Assembly (NCBI GenBank): GCA_003243455.1
Contig: QFQS01000001.1
Coordinates: forward strand, 248,001-312,000
DNA length: 64,000 bases
Source: Cereibacter sphaeroides
Lineage (GTDB): Bacteria > Pseudomonadota > Alphaproteobacteria > Rhodobacterales > Rhodobacteraceae
Direction: 5' to 3'
In this document: positions 29,651 to 37,969 of the stretch, in pieces
Numbering within the stretch: position 1 is the first letter of the stretch
Layout of the letters: each line of letters starts with the position of its first letter
Program-made: the position numbers and the translations under genes
Notes under the pieces: model-generated
Seen by the model: only the letters and a program-made list of their open reading frames with translations
Database searches by the model: none
What the model was told of the DNA's origin: nothing

Positions 29651-30619
29651 ATGAGCGGCTTGCTTGCCCTACTCGATGACATCGCGGCACTGGCCAAGGT
29701 GGGTGCGGCCTCGATAGACGACATCGCCGGGGCGGCGGCCAAGGCAGGGACCAAGGCTGCGGGCGTCGTCATCGACGATGCGGCGGTGACACCCAAATAC
29801 GTCCATGGGCTAAGCGCAAAGCGTGAACTGCCGATAATCTGGCGGATCGCGCTAGGTTCGGCGCGCAACAAGTTGGTGTTCCTGCTGCCCGCAGCACTGC
29901 TTCTGTCAAATTTCTTTCCCCAAGGCATCACGCCGCTTTTGATGCTGGGGGCCTGTTATCTTTGTTTCGAAGGGGCTGAGAAGGTGTTCCATGTCCTGGC
30001 CCCACATGCGGATGAGGTGGTGGAAGAGGATTTCGCGATCAAGGATCCCGCCCGTCTTGAAGAGGAAAAGGTGGCGGGTGCGATCAAGACAGATTTCATC
30101 CTGTCGGCCGAGATCATGACAATCGCCCTGGCCGCCATACCCGCATCCAACTTCCTGACCGAAGCCGTGACCCTGGCAGTGGTCGGTATCGCCATCACGG
30201 TCGCGGTTTACGGTGCCGTCGCCCTGATCGTGAAGATGGATGACATCGGGGTCTACCTGGCAAAGAACGCAACGTTGGGCGCGACCCGCGCCCTGGGGCG
30301 CGGGCTGGTACGCGGCATGCCGCCTTTACTGTCTGTGCTTTCGGTGGTTGGCACCGCCGCCATGCTGTGGGTCGGCGGTTCCATCATCACCCATGGGCTT
30401 GAGGTGTTGGGCTGGCCCTGGCTGGGTCATACTATTCAGGAATGGTCGGCGGCCGCAGGACAGGCCGTTCCGCAGGCGGCAGCGGCTGTCGAATGGCTGG
30501 TCAAGGCTGCCATGGATGGGCTGTTCGGACTGGCGTTGGGGCTGGTTCTTATCCCGCTTGGCACCCGGATCGTGGCCCCTCTGTGGGGACGTATTTTCGC
30601 TGCCAGGAAGGTGGGATAA
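29651..30619 (+). CDS. DUF808 family (YedI-like) membrane protein
   Basis: 322-aa inner-membrane protein matching the DUF808/YedI family: it opens with SGLLALLDDIAALAK and DDAAVTPKYVHGL, then about five or six membrane segments, including LLPAALLLSNFFPQ and TPLLMLGACYLCFEG. The function is not established. Its own ATG lies directly after a short AT-poor gap. A DUF2934 gene follows 62 bp downstream. Confidence 0.88.
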   Translation: MSGLLALLDDIAALAKVGAASIDDIAGAAAKAGTKAAGVVIDDAAVTPKYVHGLSAKRELPIIWRIALGSARNKLVFLLPAALLLSNFFPQGITPLLMLGACYLCFEGAEKVFHVLAPHADEVVEEDFAIKDPARLEEEKVAGAIKTDFILSAEIMTIALAAIPASNFLTEAVTLAVVGIAITVAVYGAVALIVKMDDIGVYLAKNATLGATRALGRGLVRGMPPLLSVLSVVGTAAMLWVGGSIITHGLEVLGWPWLGHTIQEWSAAAGQAVPQAAAAVEWLVKAAMDGLFGLALGLVLIPLGTRIVAPLWGRIFAARKVG

Positions 30620-30681
30620 CCTGAAATGAGCGGAACCCGCATCGTAACCCGGCGTTTCGCCTGAGCCATCGGAGAGAACAA

Positions 30682-30972
30682 ATGAAGAAGTCAGACTTCG
30701 ACGCCTGGGAAAAGCGGATCAAGGATCGCGCCGAAAAGTTATGGATCGAGGCAGGCCGCCCTGAAGGCCCGCGCACCGGGTTCGAAGAAGAGGCGCGCGA
30801 GCAGATCGCCATTCAGGAAAACCCGACATCCGGCACACGCGACCCTGACGCCGCTCCGGTCATCGAAGAGGCGTCGATCCAGGAAAATCTGGGCGAGTTC
30901 CCCAGCGCGGGCGACCGCCAGGCCGAGGATCCTGCCTTCCCCGACCCGGACGTCGAAAAGCCGTCAGCCTAG
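30682..30972 (+). CDS. DUF2934 domain protein
   Basis: 96-aa acidic soluble protein. Residues 1-50 carry the DUF2934 pattern (WEKRIKDRAEKLWIEAGRPEG); the rest is a low-complexity acidic tail. GGAGAG precedes the ATG. Its last 9 bases overlap the 3' end of the convergent tkt gene. Function unknown. Confidence 0.8.
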   Translation: MKKSDFDAWEKRIKDRAEKLWIEAGRPEGPRTGFEEEAREQIAIQENPTSGTRDPDAAPVIEEASIQENLGEFPSAGDRQAEDPAFPDPDVEKPSA

Positions 30973-32982
30973 CAGGCGCTTGACCTCGGCCACCGTGTGC
31001 TCTGCCGTGATTCCGAATTCGGCATAAAGCCGTTCGGCGGGGGCCGAGGCGCCAAAGCCCTGCATCCCGATGAAGCCCGCTTTTTCGCGCCTGCCGCCTT
31101 CGCCCATCAGCCAGCGGTCCCAGCCGAACCGAACCGCAGCCTCGATGGCGACGCGGACCGGACCCGGCGGCAGAACCTTGCGGCGCCACGCATCATCCTG
31201 TTGCTCGAACAGCTCCCAACAGGGCATCGACACGACGCGCGTTCCGATGCCCTGTGCTTGCAGCAACTCGCGCGCCTTCAGCGCGATTTCCACTTCCGAC
31301 CCTGTCGCCATCAGGATCGCCTGACGTTTGCCCTCGGCCTCGGCCAGCACATAGGCACCCCGGGCGACCATGTTCTGACCGGTGTGCGTGGTGCGCACCG
31401 TCGGCAGGTTCTGCCGCGACAAAGCAAGCACCGAAGGTGTCGTCTTGGTTGTCAGCGCGATTTCCCAAGCTTCGGCAGTCTCCACCAGGTCGGCGGGACG
31501 GAACACGTTCATGTTGGGCGTGGCGCGGCTGATTGCCAGATGCTCGACCGGCTGGTGCGTCGGTCCATCTTCGCCCAGGCCGATCGAGTCATGCGTCATC
31601 ACGTAGACGACTGGAATGCCCATCAGCGCCGACAGCCGCATCGCGGGGCGGGCATAGTCGGTAAAGCACATGAAGGTGCCGCCGTAAGGCCTTACACCAC
31701 CATGCAAAGCCAGCCCGTTCATGGCCGAAGCCATGCCATGTTCGCGAATACCGTAGTAGATATAGCGTCCCTTGCGGTTGCCAGGCTCGAATGTGCCCAG
31801 ATCGGGTGTCTTGGTGTTGTTCGATCCGGTAAGATCGGCAGATCCGCCGATCGTCTCGCCCATGATCGGGTTGACCACTGCCAATACTTTTTCGGATGCC
31901 GCGCGGGTGGCGATCTTCGGCAGCGTCTCGACCGCCGATTTCTTGACGCTGCGGATCGCGGCGGCCAGCCGCTTGGGCGCGTCGGCGGCAAAGATCCGGG
32001 TGAACTCGGCCTGCTTTGCCGGGGGCAGGGCGGCAAAGCGCGCCTCCCAGGCTTCGCGGGCGGATTTGCCGCGCGCGCCAATCGCTTCCCATTGGGCCTT
32101 GACAGCCTTGGGGATCGTGAAGGCGGGTTCCGTCCAGCCATAGGCAGCCTTGGTGTCGGCCACGACCTTGGCATCGGTCAGCGCGCCATGACCCTTGGAG
32201 GTGTCCTGCGCCGACGATCCGAGCGCGATATGCGTCGCACAGGCGATCATCGACGGCCCGGCCGCCTTTTTCGCCGCTGTGATGGCGCGGTCGATATCTT
32301 CGGGATCATGCCCGTCGCATTCGAACACCGACCATCCGCTTGCGGCGAATCGCGCCTTCTGGTCGGTCACGTCGGCGATCGAGACCTTGCCGTCGATCGT
32401 GATGCCGTTGTGATCCCACAGAACGATCAGCCGCGACAATTCCTGCTTGCCCGCCAGGGCCAGCGCTTCCTGGCTGACGCCTTCCATAAGGCAGCCGTCG
32501 CCCGCGATCACATAGGTCCAGTGATCGACGATCTTCGACCCCCAGCGGGCGCGCAGCGACTCTTCCGCGATGGCGAAACCCACCGAATTCGCAATCCCCT
32601 GGCCCAGCGGGCCGGTCGTCGTCTCGATCCCCTTGGCATGGCCATGTTCCGGGTGGCCCGCCGTGATCGCGCCCCACTGACGGAAATTCTTGATCTGGTC
32701 CAGCGTCATATCGGCATAGCCGGTCAGATACAGCAGCGAATACAGTAGCATCGAACCATGGCCCGCCGACAGGATGAACCGGTCGCGGTTCGCCCAGTCA
32801 GGCGCCGAGGCGTCAAAGCTCAGGTGTTTCTCGAACAGCACCGTCGCGACGTCGGCCATCCCCATCGGCATGCCCGAATGGCCCGAATTGGCGGCCGCCA
32901 CGGCATCCAGTGTCAGCGCGCGGATGGCGCAGGCTTTCATCCAGTGGTCGGGGTGCTTGGCGCGCAGGGTTGCAATATCCAC
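30964..32982 (-). CDS. tkt: Transketolase
   Basis: 672-aa thiamine-diphosphate enzyme of the pentose phosphate and Calvin pathways. ThDP-binding GDGCLMEG...N block, the N-terminal ANSGHSGMPMG active-site segment, and the GEDGPTHQPVEHL pyrimidine-domain block are all visible. The GTG at 32980-32982 is taken as start: GAAGGA lies about 10 bases upstream and the protein then has the standard length. Divergent from the zapA region with a 231-bp gap. Confidence 0.95.
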   Translation of the reverse strand: MDIATLRAKHPDHWMKACAIRALTLDAVAAANSGHSGMPMGMADVATVLFEKHLSFDASAPDWANRDRFILSAGHGSMLLYSLLYLTGYADMTLDQIKNFRQWGAITAGHPEHGHAKGIETTTGPLGQGIANSVGFAIAEESLRARWGSKIVDHWTYVIAGDGCLMEGVSQEALALAGKQELSRLIVLWDHNGITIDGKVSIADVTDQKARFAASGWSVFECDGHDPEDIDRAITAAKKAAGPSMIACATHIALGSSAQDTSKGHGALTDAKVVADTKAAYGWTEPAFTIPKAVKAQWEAIGARGKSAREAWEARFAALPPAKQAEFTRIFAADAPKRLAAAIRSVKKSAVETLPKIATRAASEKVLAVVNPIMGETIGGSADLTGSNNTKTPDLGTFEPGNRKGRYIYYGIREHGMASAMNGLALHGGVRPYGGTFMCFTDYARPAMRLSALMGIPVVYVMTHDSIGLGEDGPTHQPVEHLAISRATPNMNVFRPADLVETAEAWEIALTTKTTPSVLALSRQNLPTVRTTHTGQNMVARGAYVLAEAEGKRQAILMATGSEVEIALKARELLQAQGIGTRVVSMPCWELFEQQDDAWRRKVLPPGPVRVAIEAAVRFGWDRWLMGEGGRREKAGFIGMQGFGASAPAERLYAEFGITAEHTVAEVKRLLG

Positions 32983-33213
32983 GGCGTTCGGTCCTTCGGA
33001 TTGCGGCAAAAGCTGCCTGTTTCGGGCGTCTGACCGGCTCAATACCAGCCATGGCGGCAAGATCAAGCGCGCCGCGCAACCGCTTGGGCCGAAAGGCGCG
33101 CAAGGATTTGGCCTTTCGGCTAAGATCGCGGATGATGGGCGAAGTTGCGATTCGCGCAAGGGCCGCACCAAGCCGGCCGGGGACGCAATCGGGTAAGGAG
33201 CGGGGGCAGGCGG

Positions 33214-33681
33214 ATGAGCGACATCGCGGAACTGGAGCGGCGGATAACCGCGGCGCTGGAACGGATCGGTCAGGCCATTGATCAGCCATCGGGCGGGCAG
33301 GGCGGTGACTTTTCGGCGGTAAAGGAACTGGAAGAGGCGCTGCAGGCAGAGCGCGACGCCAATTCACAACTTGCCGAACGGCTGCGCTCGATCAAGGACC
33401 GCGACGGCGAGCTTCTGGAAAAGGTCGAACGCCTGACCCGCCAGCTCGACACCCAGGGGCTTGAAGTCCAGCGGATGCGCAAGAATGTCATCACCCTGCG
33501 CGAAACCGTCCGCTCGCTGCGCGAGGCGCAGACCGAAGGGTTGGCAGAGCCACATCTTCTCAACAAGGCCATGCTGTCGGAACTCGAAGCGCTACGCGCC
33601 ACCCGCCTGTCCGAGATGGCCGAGATGGATGAGATTCTGGCCGAACTGAAACCGCTTATCGCCGAGGTGCAGGATGCCTGA
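33214..33681 (+). CDS. Coiled-coil protein encoded just upstream of zapA
   Basis: 155-aa soluble protein, almost entirely predicted coiled coil (residues about 30-145, heptads of Leu with Glu/Arg: KELEEALQAERDANSQLAERL). No catalytic motif. It overlaps zapA by 8 bases, so both are probably made together. The position and coiled-coil nature suggest a divisome accessory protein working with ZapA, in the manner of ZapB; this is inference from context. Confidence 0.72.
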   Translation: MSDIAELERRITAALERIGQAIDQPSGGQGGDFSAVKELEEALQAERDANSQLAERLRSIKDRDGELLEKVERLTRQLDTQGLEVQRMRKNVITLRETVRSLREAQTEGLAEPHLLNKAMLSELEALRATRLSEMAEMDEILAELKPLIAEVQDA

Positions 33682-34045
33682 TATCGACATCTCCATCGGT
33701 GGCCGCACCTTTCAGGTATCCTGCCAGCCGGGCGAGGATCATTTCCTGCGCGCCGCCGCCAAGCTTCTGGACAACGAGGCGCAGCCGCTGGTGGCCCAAT
33801 TGGGCCGTTTGCCAGAGGCGCGAATGTTGCTGATGTCCGCACTGATGCTGGCCGACCGGATGGCCGCGATGGAGGATGAGCTGCGCGCGCTGAAGTCTCA
33901 TAACGCGACCCTTGAAAATCGCGCGGCCAGCCTGCGCGCCGGGACCGGCGACGTTCCGGGATCGGTGCTGGAAACCCTCGCCGAAATCGCGGCCCGTGCC
34001 GAGGCGCTGGCCGAGGCGGCAGAGGAACGAATTCCCGCCGCCTGA
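33674..34045 (+). CDS. zapA: Cell division protein ZapA
   Basis: 123-aa ZapA-family protein. The N-terminal globular segment DIDISIGGRTFQVSCQPGEDHFLRAAAKLLDNE is typical, followed by a coiled coil to the C-terminus. ZapA cross-links FtsZ filaments at midcell. It overlaps the upstream coiled-coil gene. No room remains for a 6S RNA gene, which follows zapA in many proteobacteria. Confidence 0.9.
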   Translation: MPDIDISIGGRTFQVSCQPGEDHFLRAAAKLLDNEAQPLVAQLGRLPEARMLLMSALMLADRMAAMEDELRALKSHNATLENRAASLRAGTGDVPGSVLETLAEIAARAEALAEAAEERIPAA

Positions 34046-34077
34046 CGTTGACCGCATATCAAGCGGGAGGATCAGCG

Positions 34078-34437
34078 ATGTATGTCGATGGATTTGTCGT
34101 GCCGGTAAAGCGTGACCGGGCAGATGACTATCGCAAGATGGCCAAGCAGATGGCCGATCTCTGGATCAAGCATGGCGCCTTGTCGGTGGTCGAGGCGATG
34201 GGCGATGACGTGCCCGAGGGCAAGGTCACCTCGTTCCCGATGTCGGTAAAGCTTGAACCGGGCGAGGTCGTCTACTTTTCCTGGATCACCTATCCGGATC
34301 GCGCCACGCGCGACGCCTGCAACGCCAAGGTGATGGAAGAAGCAGGCGAGATGGACGATAAAGATCCGCCCATGAACCCGCAAAGGATGATCTTTGGCGG
34401 CTTCACCACGGTCGTCAGTGAAACCAGCGGCGCCTGA
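34078..34437 (+). CDS. DUF1428 family protein
   Basis: 119-aa protein of the DUF1428 (YbaA-like) family, a ferredoxin-like dimeric alpha/beta fold: MYVDGFVVPV, ALSVVEAMGDDVPEGKVTSFP and NPQRMIFGGF are hallmark segments. Function unknown. GGGAGG lies 8 bases before the ATG. Its stop codon forms the loop of the following terminator. Confidence 0.9.
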   Translation: MYVDGFVVPVKRDRADDYRKMAKQMADLWIKHGALSVVEAMGDDVPEGKVTSFPMSVKLEPGEVVYFSWITYPDRATRDACNAKVMEEAGEMDDKDPPMNPQRMIFGGFTTVVSETSGA

Positions 34438-34446
34438 GGCGCCGCT
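34426..34446 (+). terminator. Terminator whose loop is the DUF1428 stop codon
   Basis: AGCGGCGCC-tga-GGCGCCGCT, a 9-bp perfect stem whose 3-base loop is exactly the TGA stop codon, followed by TTATTGATC. It serves the rightward DUF1428 gene and lies 7 bases from the end of convergent grxD. Confidence 0.75.
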
Positions 34447-34453
34447 TTATTGA

Positions 34454-34825
34454 TCAGGCGTTGGCGGCCCTGATTTTCTCGGCCGCGTCCTTGTCAAAGG
34501 CCACGCCATTGTCCGAGAACAGCTTGTCCAGCTCGCCCGACAGCGTCATCTCTGTGACGATGTCGCAGCCGCCCACGAACTCTCCCTTTACATAAAGCTG
34601 CGGGATCGTCGGCCAGTCGGAGAAATCCTTGATACCTTGGCGGATTTCGGCGTCGGCCAGAACGTTCACGTCCTGATACTCGACGCCCATGTAATTCAGC
34701 ACACCCGCGACGCGGCTTGAAAAGCCGCATTGCGGCATCGCCTTGGTGCCCTTCATGAACAGCACCACGTCATTCTTGGTGATCGTGTCGCGGATCGTGT
34801 CTGCTGCGGTGGTCGTGGTCATCAT
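34454..34825 (-). CDS. grxD: Monothiol glutaredoxin, Grx4 family
   Basis: 123-aa CGFS-type glutaredoxin. The active-site CGFS is at residues 33-36 in MPQCGFSSR; WPTIPQLYVKGEFVGGCDI is the glutathione-binding part. CGFS glutaredoxins carry and deliver [2Fe-2S] clusters, usually together with BolA proteins, and a BolA gene lies 34 bp upstream on the same strand. Two adjacent ATG codons follow AAAGGA; the first is annotated. Confidence 0.95.
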   Translation of the reverse strand: MMTTTTAADTIRDTITKNDVVLFMKGTKAMPQCGFSSRVAGVLNYMGVEYQDVNVLADAEIRQGIKDFSDWPTIPQLYVKGEFVGGCDIVTEMTLSGELDKLFSDNGVAFDKDAAEKIRAANA

Positions 34826-34859
34826 GTTGTCCTTTCCCGGGGGCGCCTTTGCGCAACCC

Positions 34860-35102
34860 TCACTCCGGAGCCTTCGTGGTCAGCGCCAGCGCGTGAAGCT
34901 CTCCATGCGCTCCGTCCATCTTGCCCTTCAGGCTCGCATAGACGGCACGTTGCTGCTGCACACGGTTCAATCCCTTGAAACTCGCGTCGATCACCTCTGC
35001 CGCCCAGTGGTTACCGTCGCCCGCCAGATCGGTGATCGTGATCTTGGCCTGCGGGAAGCTTTCCCGGATCAGGTTTTCGATGTCGCGGGCTTCCATCGGC
35101 AT
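34860..35102 (-). CDS. bolA: BolA family protein
   Basis: 80-aa BolA/IbaG-type protein: IENLIRESFPQAKITITDLAGDGNHWAAEVI and the helix-turn-helix-like FKGLNRVQQQRAVYASLKGKM with the conserved GELHALAL tail. Partners the CGFS glutaredoxin in a heterodimer that binds a [2Fe-2S] cluster. The start is an ATG at 35100-35102 with GAGGAA upstream; a second ATG two codons on is also possible. Gene order purL-bolA-grxD on the minus strand. Confidence 0.93.
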   Translation of the reverse strand: MPMEARDIENLIRESFPQAKITITDLAGDGNHWAAEVIDASFKGLNRVQQQRAVYASLKGKMDGAHGELHALALTTKAPE

Positions 35103-35238
35103 TGGCGGGCGTTCCTCTTTACCTTGCCCCAAAATGTAGGATGGGCGCGGGGCGGGTGCAAGCTGAGTGAGTAGCGGGTAATGGGATCACGATCATCCCG
35201 CGACCCTTTGCCGAATGAATTGGCTGCGAGGTAATGGT

Positions 35239-37401
35239 TCAGCCGCCGACCGCCGCCGCAAACGCCGACCGATACAGCGCCGAAAGCTCCGTCATCGGTG
35301 CCGCCGAATGCCCCATGCGGTAGTCGGTCCCGGTGAACCGCCCGACCATTCCCGCCTTGACGCCCGCCTGACCCGCCGCCGCGATCAGCGTCTCGGCGTC
35401 CTTCTGCGAACAGGCCAGCAGGAACCGCGCCTGATCTTCGCCGAACAGGAAGGGGGTCTCGCCATTCTCCAGCGCAAGGCCTACGCCCGCAGCCTCGGCC
35501 ATTTCGAACCCGGCGAGGGCGAGACCGCCGTCCGACAGGTCCGCCGCCGCCTTGATCAGGCCGCGGTTGGCCAGCACCAGCTCACCCACGTGCCGCTCTG
35601 CCGCCAGATCGACCGGAGGCGCGTCGCCGTCTTCGCGGGCGAACATTTCGGCCAGCAGCGCGGATTGCCCAAGATGCCCCTTGGTCTCGCCAACCAGCAC
35701 CGCGACATCGCCCTCTTCGATCCGGCCTGCGATCATCTGATCGGTCGAGGCCAGCAAACCCACGCCGCCAATCGTCGGCGTCGGCAGGATGCCCGATCCG
35801 TCGGTTTCGTTGTAAAGGCTGACGTTTCCCGAAACGATGGGGAAGTCGAGCGCCCGGCAGGCTTCGCCGATCCCCTGGATCGCACCAACAAACTGCCCCA
35901 TGATCTCGGGCTTTTCCGGGTTGCCGAAGTTCAGGTTGTCGGTTGCGGCCAGCGGCGTCGCGCCCACGGCAACCAGGTTGCGCCAGGCCTCGGCCACCGC
36001 CTGGCGTCCGCCTTCGACAGGGTTCGCCTTGACATAGCGGGGGGTCACGTCGCTGGTAAAGGCCAGCGCCTTGCCCGTGCCATGCACACGCACGACGCCC
36101 GCACCAAGGCCCGGCACGCGCACCGTGTCGGCCATGACCATGCTGTCATACTGCTCCCAGACCCAGGCCTTGTGAGCATATGAAGGTGCGGAGATCAGCG
36201 CCTTCAGCCCCTCGATCGGGTCGACCTCGGGCACCTCGGCCAGCGTCACCGCAGCAGGTGTCGCCACCCAGGGTCGATCATATTCCGGCGCGCTGGAGGA
36301 CAGCTTGGACAAGGGCAGGTCGGCCTTCACCTGACCATCCAGCATGATCAGGAACCGATCCTCAGCAATCGTCTCGCCCACGATGGCGAAATCCAGATCC
36401 CACTTGTCGAAGATCGCCTTCGCCTCGGCCTCTTTCTCGGGCTTCAGCACCATGAGCATCCGCTCCTGGCTTTCCGACAGCATCATCTCATAGGCTGTCA
36501 TCCGCGCCTCGCGGACCGGCACGCGGTCAAGGTCCAGCCGGATGCCCAGCCCGCCCTTGTCGCCCATCTCGACGGCCGAACAGGTCAGCCCCGCGGCCCC
36601 CATATCCTGAATGGAAATGACAGCCCCCGAGGCCATCAACTCCAGACAGGCCTCCAGCAGCCGCTTCTCGGTGAACGGGTCGCCGACCTGAACCGTTGGG
36701 CGCTTTTCTTCGATGGTCTCATCGAACTCGGCCGAGGCCATCGTCGCCCCGCCAACACCATCGCGGCCCGTCTTGGCGCCCAGGTAGACCACCGGCATCC
36801 CCACACCGGAAGCCGCCGAGTAAAAGATCGCATCCGCGTCCGCCAGACCGGCGGCAAAGGCGTTGACCAGGCAGTTGCCGTTGTAGGCGCGGTGGAATCG
36901 CACCTCGCCCCCCACCGTCGGCACGCCAAAGGCATTGCCGTAGCCGCCGATCCCTTCGACCACGCCCTTGACCAGATGCGCGGTCTTGGGATGCGACGGC
37001 ACGCCGAAACTCAGCGCATTCATCGCTGCAATCGGTCGCGCGCCCATGGTAAAGACGTCGCGCAGGATGCCGCCCACGCCGGTCGCGGCCCCCTGATAAG
37101 GCTCGATATACGAAGGGTGGTTGTGACTCTCCATCTTGAAGACCACGGCCTGTCCGTCGCCGATATCCACGACGCCCGCATTCTCGCCCGGTCCGCAGAT
37201 CACCTGCGGCCCGGACGTATGCAGCGTCCGCAGCCATTTCTTCGACGACTTGTAAGAGCAGTGCTCGTTCCACATGGCCGAGAAGATGCCGAGTTCCGTA
37301 AACGTCGGCACCCGCCCGATGATGCCCAGAAGGCGCTCATATTCATCCGGCTTCAGCCCGTGAGAGGCGACGAGTTCCGGCGTGATCTCGGGTTCGGTCA
37401 T
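35239..37401 (-). CDS. purL: Phosphoribosylformylglycinamidine synthase subunit PurL
   Basis: 720-aa ATP-dependent synthase of purine biosynthesis (FGAR to FGAM), the small multi-subunit type that works with PurQ and PurS. The start MTEPEITPELVASHGLKPDEY and the two halves with FSAMWNEHCSYKSSK, KMESHNHPS and the later GNVSLYNET blocks are intact. ATG at 37399-37401 with AGGGGA upstream. The 217-bp region 37402-37618 upstream is non-coding and contains the ECF42-type promoter of the divergent gene pair. Confidence 0.96.
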   Translation of the reverse strand: MTEPEITPELVASHGLKPDEYERLLGIIGRVPTFTELGIFSAMWNEHCSYKSSKKWLRTLHTSGPQVICGPGENAGVVDIGDGQAVVFKMESHNHPSYIEPYQGAATGVGGILRDVFTMGARPIAAMNALSFGVPSHPKTAHLVKGVVEGIGGYGNAFGVPTVGGEVRFHRAYNGNCLVNAFAAGLADADAIFYSAASGVGMPVVYLGAKTGRDGVGGATMASAEFDETIEEKRPTVQVGDPFTEKRLLEACLELMASGAVISIQDMGAAGLTCSAVEMGDKGGLGIRLDLDRVPVREARMTAYEMMLSESQERMLMVLKPEKEAEAKAIFDKWDLDFAIVGETIAEDRFLIMLDGQVKADLPLSKLSSSAPEYDRPWVATPAAVTLAEVPEVDPIEGLKALISAPSYAHKAWVWEQYDSMVMADTVRVPGLGAGVVRVHGTGKALAFTSDVTPRYVKANPVEGGRQAVAEAWRNLVAVGATPLAATDNLNFGNPEKPEIMGQFVGAIQGIGEACRALDFPIVSGNVSLYNETDGSGILPTPTIGGVGLLASTDQMIAGRIEEGDVAVLVGETKGHLGQSALLAEMFAREDGDAPPVDLAAERHVGELVLANRGLIKAAADLSDGGLALAGFEMAEAAGVGLALENGETPFLFGEDQARFLLACSQKDAETLIAAAGQAGVKAGMVGRFTGTDYRMGHSAAPMTELSALYRSAFAAAVGG

Positions 37402-37496
37402 GGAAATCCCCTGCGGCGCGGCTTTCGCGCCTCTTAGGCCAAGCGCGCGCGAGGGGGAAGGGGACAGGGCGCGATACGGAAATTTTTCACGGCCCA

Positions 37497-37523
37497 TGTC
37501 GAAATGCGCAAAGCCGCGACGTC
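37497..37523 (+). promoter_or_regulatory. ECF42-type sigma promoter of the DGPF/sigma operon
   Basis: TGTCGA at 37497-37502, a 17-base spacer, then CGTC at 37520-37523. This matches the motif I recall for ECF42 sigma factors (TGTCGA at -35, CGA/TC at -10). It lies about 95 bases before the DGPF-protein ATG, upstream of the sigma gene itself, so it predicts positive autoregulation. Confidence 0.7.
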
Positions 37524-37618
37524 CTTGGAATACGCGAGGCTCACCAGCGCCCCGCGAAACCCTTGCGGTACCGCCCCGGCCAGCCGCAAGATCAACCCAA
37601 ACGACAGGAGATGACGCG

Positions 37619-37969
37619 ATGAAATACCTTGCCCTTATCTATGTCGACCCTGCAATGGCACCCGCCTATGGTTCGACCGACCATAACAAGATGTATGGTG
37701 ACTACATCAAACTGACCGAACTCCTGAAAGCCGACCGTGTCTGGCTGGCGGGCGAGGGTTTGCAGCCTGTCGAAACCGCCACCTCGATCCGCTTGCGCGG
37801 CGGTAAGGCCGAGACGATGGACGGCCCCTTTGCCGAAACCAAGGAGCGGCTCGCGGGTTTCTACCTGCTTGACTGCGTCGATCTGGACCGAGCGCTACAC
37901 TACGCGGCGATGATTCCGTCGGCCGCGCATGGTACGATCGAGGTTCGCCCAGTCATGGCCATGAGTTGA
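37619..37969 (+). CDS. DGPF (YCII-related) domain protein linked to an ECF42 sigma factor
   Basis: 116-aa dimeric alpha/beta-barrel protein of the YCII superfamily. It carries the DGPF motif (TMDGPFAETKERLAGFYLLD) that names the group, and starts MKYLALIYVD. AGGAG lies 7 bases before the ATG. The stop overlaps the sigma factor start (TGATG). Genes of this type accompany ECF42 sigma factors in many bacteria; their biochemical role is unknown. Confidence 0.9.
   Translation: MKYLALIYVDPAMAPAYGSTDHNKMYGDYIKLTELLKADRVWLAGEGLQPVETATSIRLRGGKAETMDGPFAETKERLAGFYLLDCVDLDRALHYAAMIPSAAHGTIEVRPVMAMS

Noticed and set aside
33682..34077. 6S RNA gene downstream of zapA
   Set aside because: Only 32 bp separate zapA from DUF1428, too little for a 6S RNA.
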